Source: Bacillota bacterium (GTDB lineage: Bacteria > Bacillota > Clostridia > Lachnospirales > Lachnospiraceae). Taken from it: 5,661 nt of DNA. Below, piece by piece: positions 4,327 to 5,661 of the stretch. The position numbers were made by a program, and so were the translations under genes. The stretch spans positions 1-5,661 of the forward strand of contig JAEWHR010000097.1 of assembly GCA_023387655.1 (NCBI GenBank), read 5' to 3'. The notes beneath the pieces were generated by a model, which was not told where the DNA came from, did no database searches, and saw only the letters and a list, made by a program, of their open reading frames with translations. Numbering within the stretch: position 1 is the first letter of the stretch; the number at the start of each line of letters is the position of its first letter.

Positions 4327-5154
4327 ATGAATGAGAATAACATGAATAAAAACAACTTAAAATGTTTTACCACTGGAGAATTTGCAAAAAGATTTGATAT
4401 AAAAAAAGATACTCTATTCTATTACGATCGGATTGGTTTATTTCATCCAGCCATAAAAGAAGATAACGGCTATCGGTATTATACCTTTGAACAACTTGAT
4501 GTTTTCTGGATGTTACAGTCATTAAGAGAACTTAATTTTCCTATCAATGCATTAAAACACTATGTAAATGCTCCCTCCCCGGAAAAATTAATTGAATTAT
4601 CGAAGGATCAGCTAACCCTTGTGAAAGAAGAAATCAAAAAGTTAGAGCAAATTCAGTGGTTGCTGAGTAATATCGTAGCTTATTCCGAGGAAGCATTAAA
4701 TGCGCCATTGGACGATATCACCCTTAAAATGCTTCCAGAGGAAGCTATTCTATACAGTAATCCACTTCCTTTAAAAAACGATGTGAACTCTGATGAGTGG
4801 TTTCAATTTACAGATCAGTTTTTAAAAGAAGCAGAACTAAAGGGACCTGCTTATGCTGGTTCTATTATAAGCCAGATAGATATTAAGGCAGGAAATTATG
4901 GAAGGATAGACCGTCTTTTTGTTCGCAGGAATGACGTAAAATCAAAAATTAAACCTGCAGGACTTTACGCGGTTACTTACCACAAAGGGCCATTTGAGTC
5001 ACCAAAAGAACTCTACGAACCGTTTTTGCAAAAGATAAAAGAACAAGGATTATCAATTTGCGGTGATGCATACGAAGAATATCTGTTAGATAAATTGGCG
5101 GTTTCACAAGCCGATGACTTTATGATAAAGATAAGCATTGCTGTAACTGATTAG
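4327..5154 (+). CDS. MerR-family regulator with BmrR/GyrI-like effector-binding domain
   Basis: This 275-residue protein is close to BmrR in length. A winged-helix DNA-binding domain spans about residues 13-80: FTTGEFAKRFDIKKDTLFYYDR, then IGLFHPA and NGYRYYTFEQL, the classic 'T.....GYR.Y....l' signature. A helical linker (about 85-125, rich in E and K), probably the dimer coiled coil, follows. The C-terminal half (about 135-275) resembles GyrI-like/AraC effector-binding domains: an AGLYAVTYHKGPFE strand and a GDAYEEYLLDKLA end. In BmrR a glutamate in 'VYE' contacts cationic drugs; here E250/E251 occupy that place. It lacks the cysteines of metal-sensing MerR proteins, so an organic ligand is likely. 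AAGGAG (4313-4318) lies 8 nt before the ATG. Transcribed divergently from the amidohydrolase, it probably activates that gene and limits itself. The ligand is unknown. Confidence 0.9.
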   Translation: MNENNMNKNNLKCFTTGEFAKRFDIKKDTLFYYDRIGLFHPAIKEDNGYRYYTFEQLDVFWMLQSLRELNFPINALKHYVNAPSPEKLIELSKDQLTLVKEEIKKLEQIQWLLSNIVAYSEEALNAPLDDITLKMLPEEAILYSNPLPLKNDVNSDEWFQFTDQFLKEAELKGPAYAGSIISQIDIKAGNYGRIDRLFVRRNDVKSKIKPAGLYAVTYHKGPFESPKELYEPFLQKIKEQGLSICGDAYEEYLLDKLAVSQADDFMIKISIAVTD

Positions 5155-5174
5155 TCTTCGTTATTAATGTGAAA

Positions 5175-5214
5175 GCCCCTAAATGTTTTTACGCATTTGG
5201 GGGCCTATTTATTT
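5175..5214 (+). terminator. Intrinsic terminator of the MerR gene
   Basis: GCCCCTAAATG (5175-5185) pairs with CATTTGGGGGC (5194-5204) over 11 bp including one T-G wobble. The loop is 8 nt, followed by the T-rich CTATTTATTT. It starts 20 bp after the MerR stop. The stem could also halt the convergent minus-strand gene, but that side lacks a good U tract. Confidence 0.75.
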
Positions 5215-5259
5215 ACGCATTTGGGGGCCTATTTATTTACGCACTTGGGGTTTATTTAT
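5188..5259. repeat. 24-bp tandem repeat of the terminator's 3' arm and tail, about three copies
   Basis: Units occupy 5188-5211, 5212-5235 and 5236-5259, each starting TTTACGCAYTTGGGG. The first two are identical; the third matches for 15 bases (one change) and then drifts. Each unit carries a full or nearly full copy of the right-hand terminator arm, but the left arm exists once. The single GCCCCTAAATG can therefore pair with the first or second copy equally well, and with the third less well. Slippage duplication is the likely origin. Confidence 0.85.
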
Positions 5260-5279
5260 CTGCACTTTCTGCCAAGACT

Positions 5280-5661
5280 CTAATGTAACTTAAATCTCAT
5301 TTGCTCTAAAGTTTTTGCGCTATGAAATGCTTTATTTAAAAACTCAACTATTGTTAAATTCTCATAATCCCAGTTCATAGGTTCCAACGCTGTTGTACCT
5401 GTATAACCAGTTTCTGCAATTTTTTCCATTACTATAGTCCAATCTATATTCCCATCAAGGGGTAACTGATGCTGGTTTCTTTCTCCACCATTATCATGTA
5501 AATGTAACGCCATTAAACGCTTTCCATACTTAGCTAATAAATCACCTGCTGACTCATTATTTGCATGATGGCAACTATCATAACAAAACCCTACATTCTC
5601 TGAGTCAATAGAGTCCAACACACAAGCCACATTACTTAGATTAAACAAATTTTCCATAGCA
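5280..5661 (-). CDS. Sugar phosphate isomerase/epimerase-like TIM-barrel protein, C-terminal part
   Basis: The reading frame is open to the window edge, so the gene starts outside; the internal ATG at 5657 should not be taken as the start. About 126 residues are visible, under half of the usual ~270-290 for the xylose-isomerase-like/AP-endonuclease-2 family (PF01261). Metal and catalytic landmarks of the C-terminal half of the barrel appear in order (numbered from the Met at 5657). CYDSCHHA gives D27 and H30. ALHLHDN gives H52 and D55. H63 lies in the NQHQLPLDGNIDW loop that normally reads 'D.H..PG.G.iDw'. ALEPMNW gives the last-strand glutamate E92. Such proteins interconvert or dehydrate sugars and inositols with a divalent metal; the substrate cannot be told from this half. 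It converges on the MerR gene and shares the terminator and repeat region with it. The family is confident. Confidence 0.85.
   Translation of the reverse strand, partial: AMENLFNLSNVACVLDSIDSENVGFCYDSCHHANNESAGDLLAKYGKRLMALHLHDNGGERNQHQLPLDGNIDWTIVMEKIAETGYTGTTALEPMNWDYENLTIVEFLNKAFHSAKTLEQMRFKLH

Overview
The window is AT-rich with short intergenic spacers, strong GGAGG-type ribosome binding sites and protein families common in Bacillota. It most resembles a clostridial (Lachnospiraceae-like) chromosome, but this placement is inferred from composition and protein style, not from a marker gene. I found no rRNA, tRNA, CRISPR array, intact insertion sequence or phage gene.

Left end (1-520). 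The first 95 bases are the 5' end of a minus-strand AAC(3)-family N-acetyltransferase. It has a clear RBS and a promoter whose -35 lies inside a near-perfect 24-bp direct repeat. Next on the plus strand comes a decayed fragment (256-384) that preserves only the last ~42 residues of an ABC exporter. A long AT-rich hairpin closes this part and faces the end of the next gene.

Centre-left (523-2540, minus). This is a two-gene operon of a TetR/AcrR-family regulator and a CPA2-type cation:proton antiporter. The genes are fused by an ATGA overlap. Upstream lie two copies of a TAGACY-N4-AGTC dyad, one on the -35 and one just after the -10, which suggests autorepression that also controls the antiporter.

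Gene-free stretch (2540-2965). About 425 bp hold a GC-rich cluster of stem-loops, a 10-bp-stem terminator and two sets of degenerate short tandem repeats. No gene is supported here.

Centre-right (2966-5154). A minus-strand CodA-related amidohydrolase is divergent from a plus-strand MerR-family regulator with a BmrR/GyrI-like ligand domain. The 150-bp gap holds a textbook MerR-type promoter for the amidohydrolase: TTGACT, a 19-bp spacer and TATAAT, with a perfect 6-bp-arm dyad in the spacer. The likely model is that the MerR protein binds a small molecule and remodels this promoter to switch on the amidohydrolase, while limiting its own synthesis.

Right end (5175-5661). The MerR terminator's 3' arm and tail are tandemly copied in about three 24-bp units. 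The window then ends in the C-terminal part of a convergent sugar phosphate isomerase/epimerase-like TIM-barrel protein that runs off the edge.

I see no convincing wholly new system. The best leads are the MerR-controlled amidohydrolase of unknown substrate, the structured GC-rich element, and the repeat-embedded acetyltransferase promoter.
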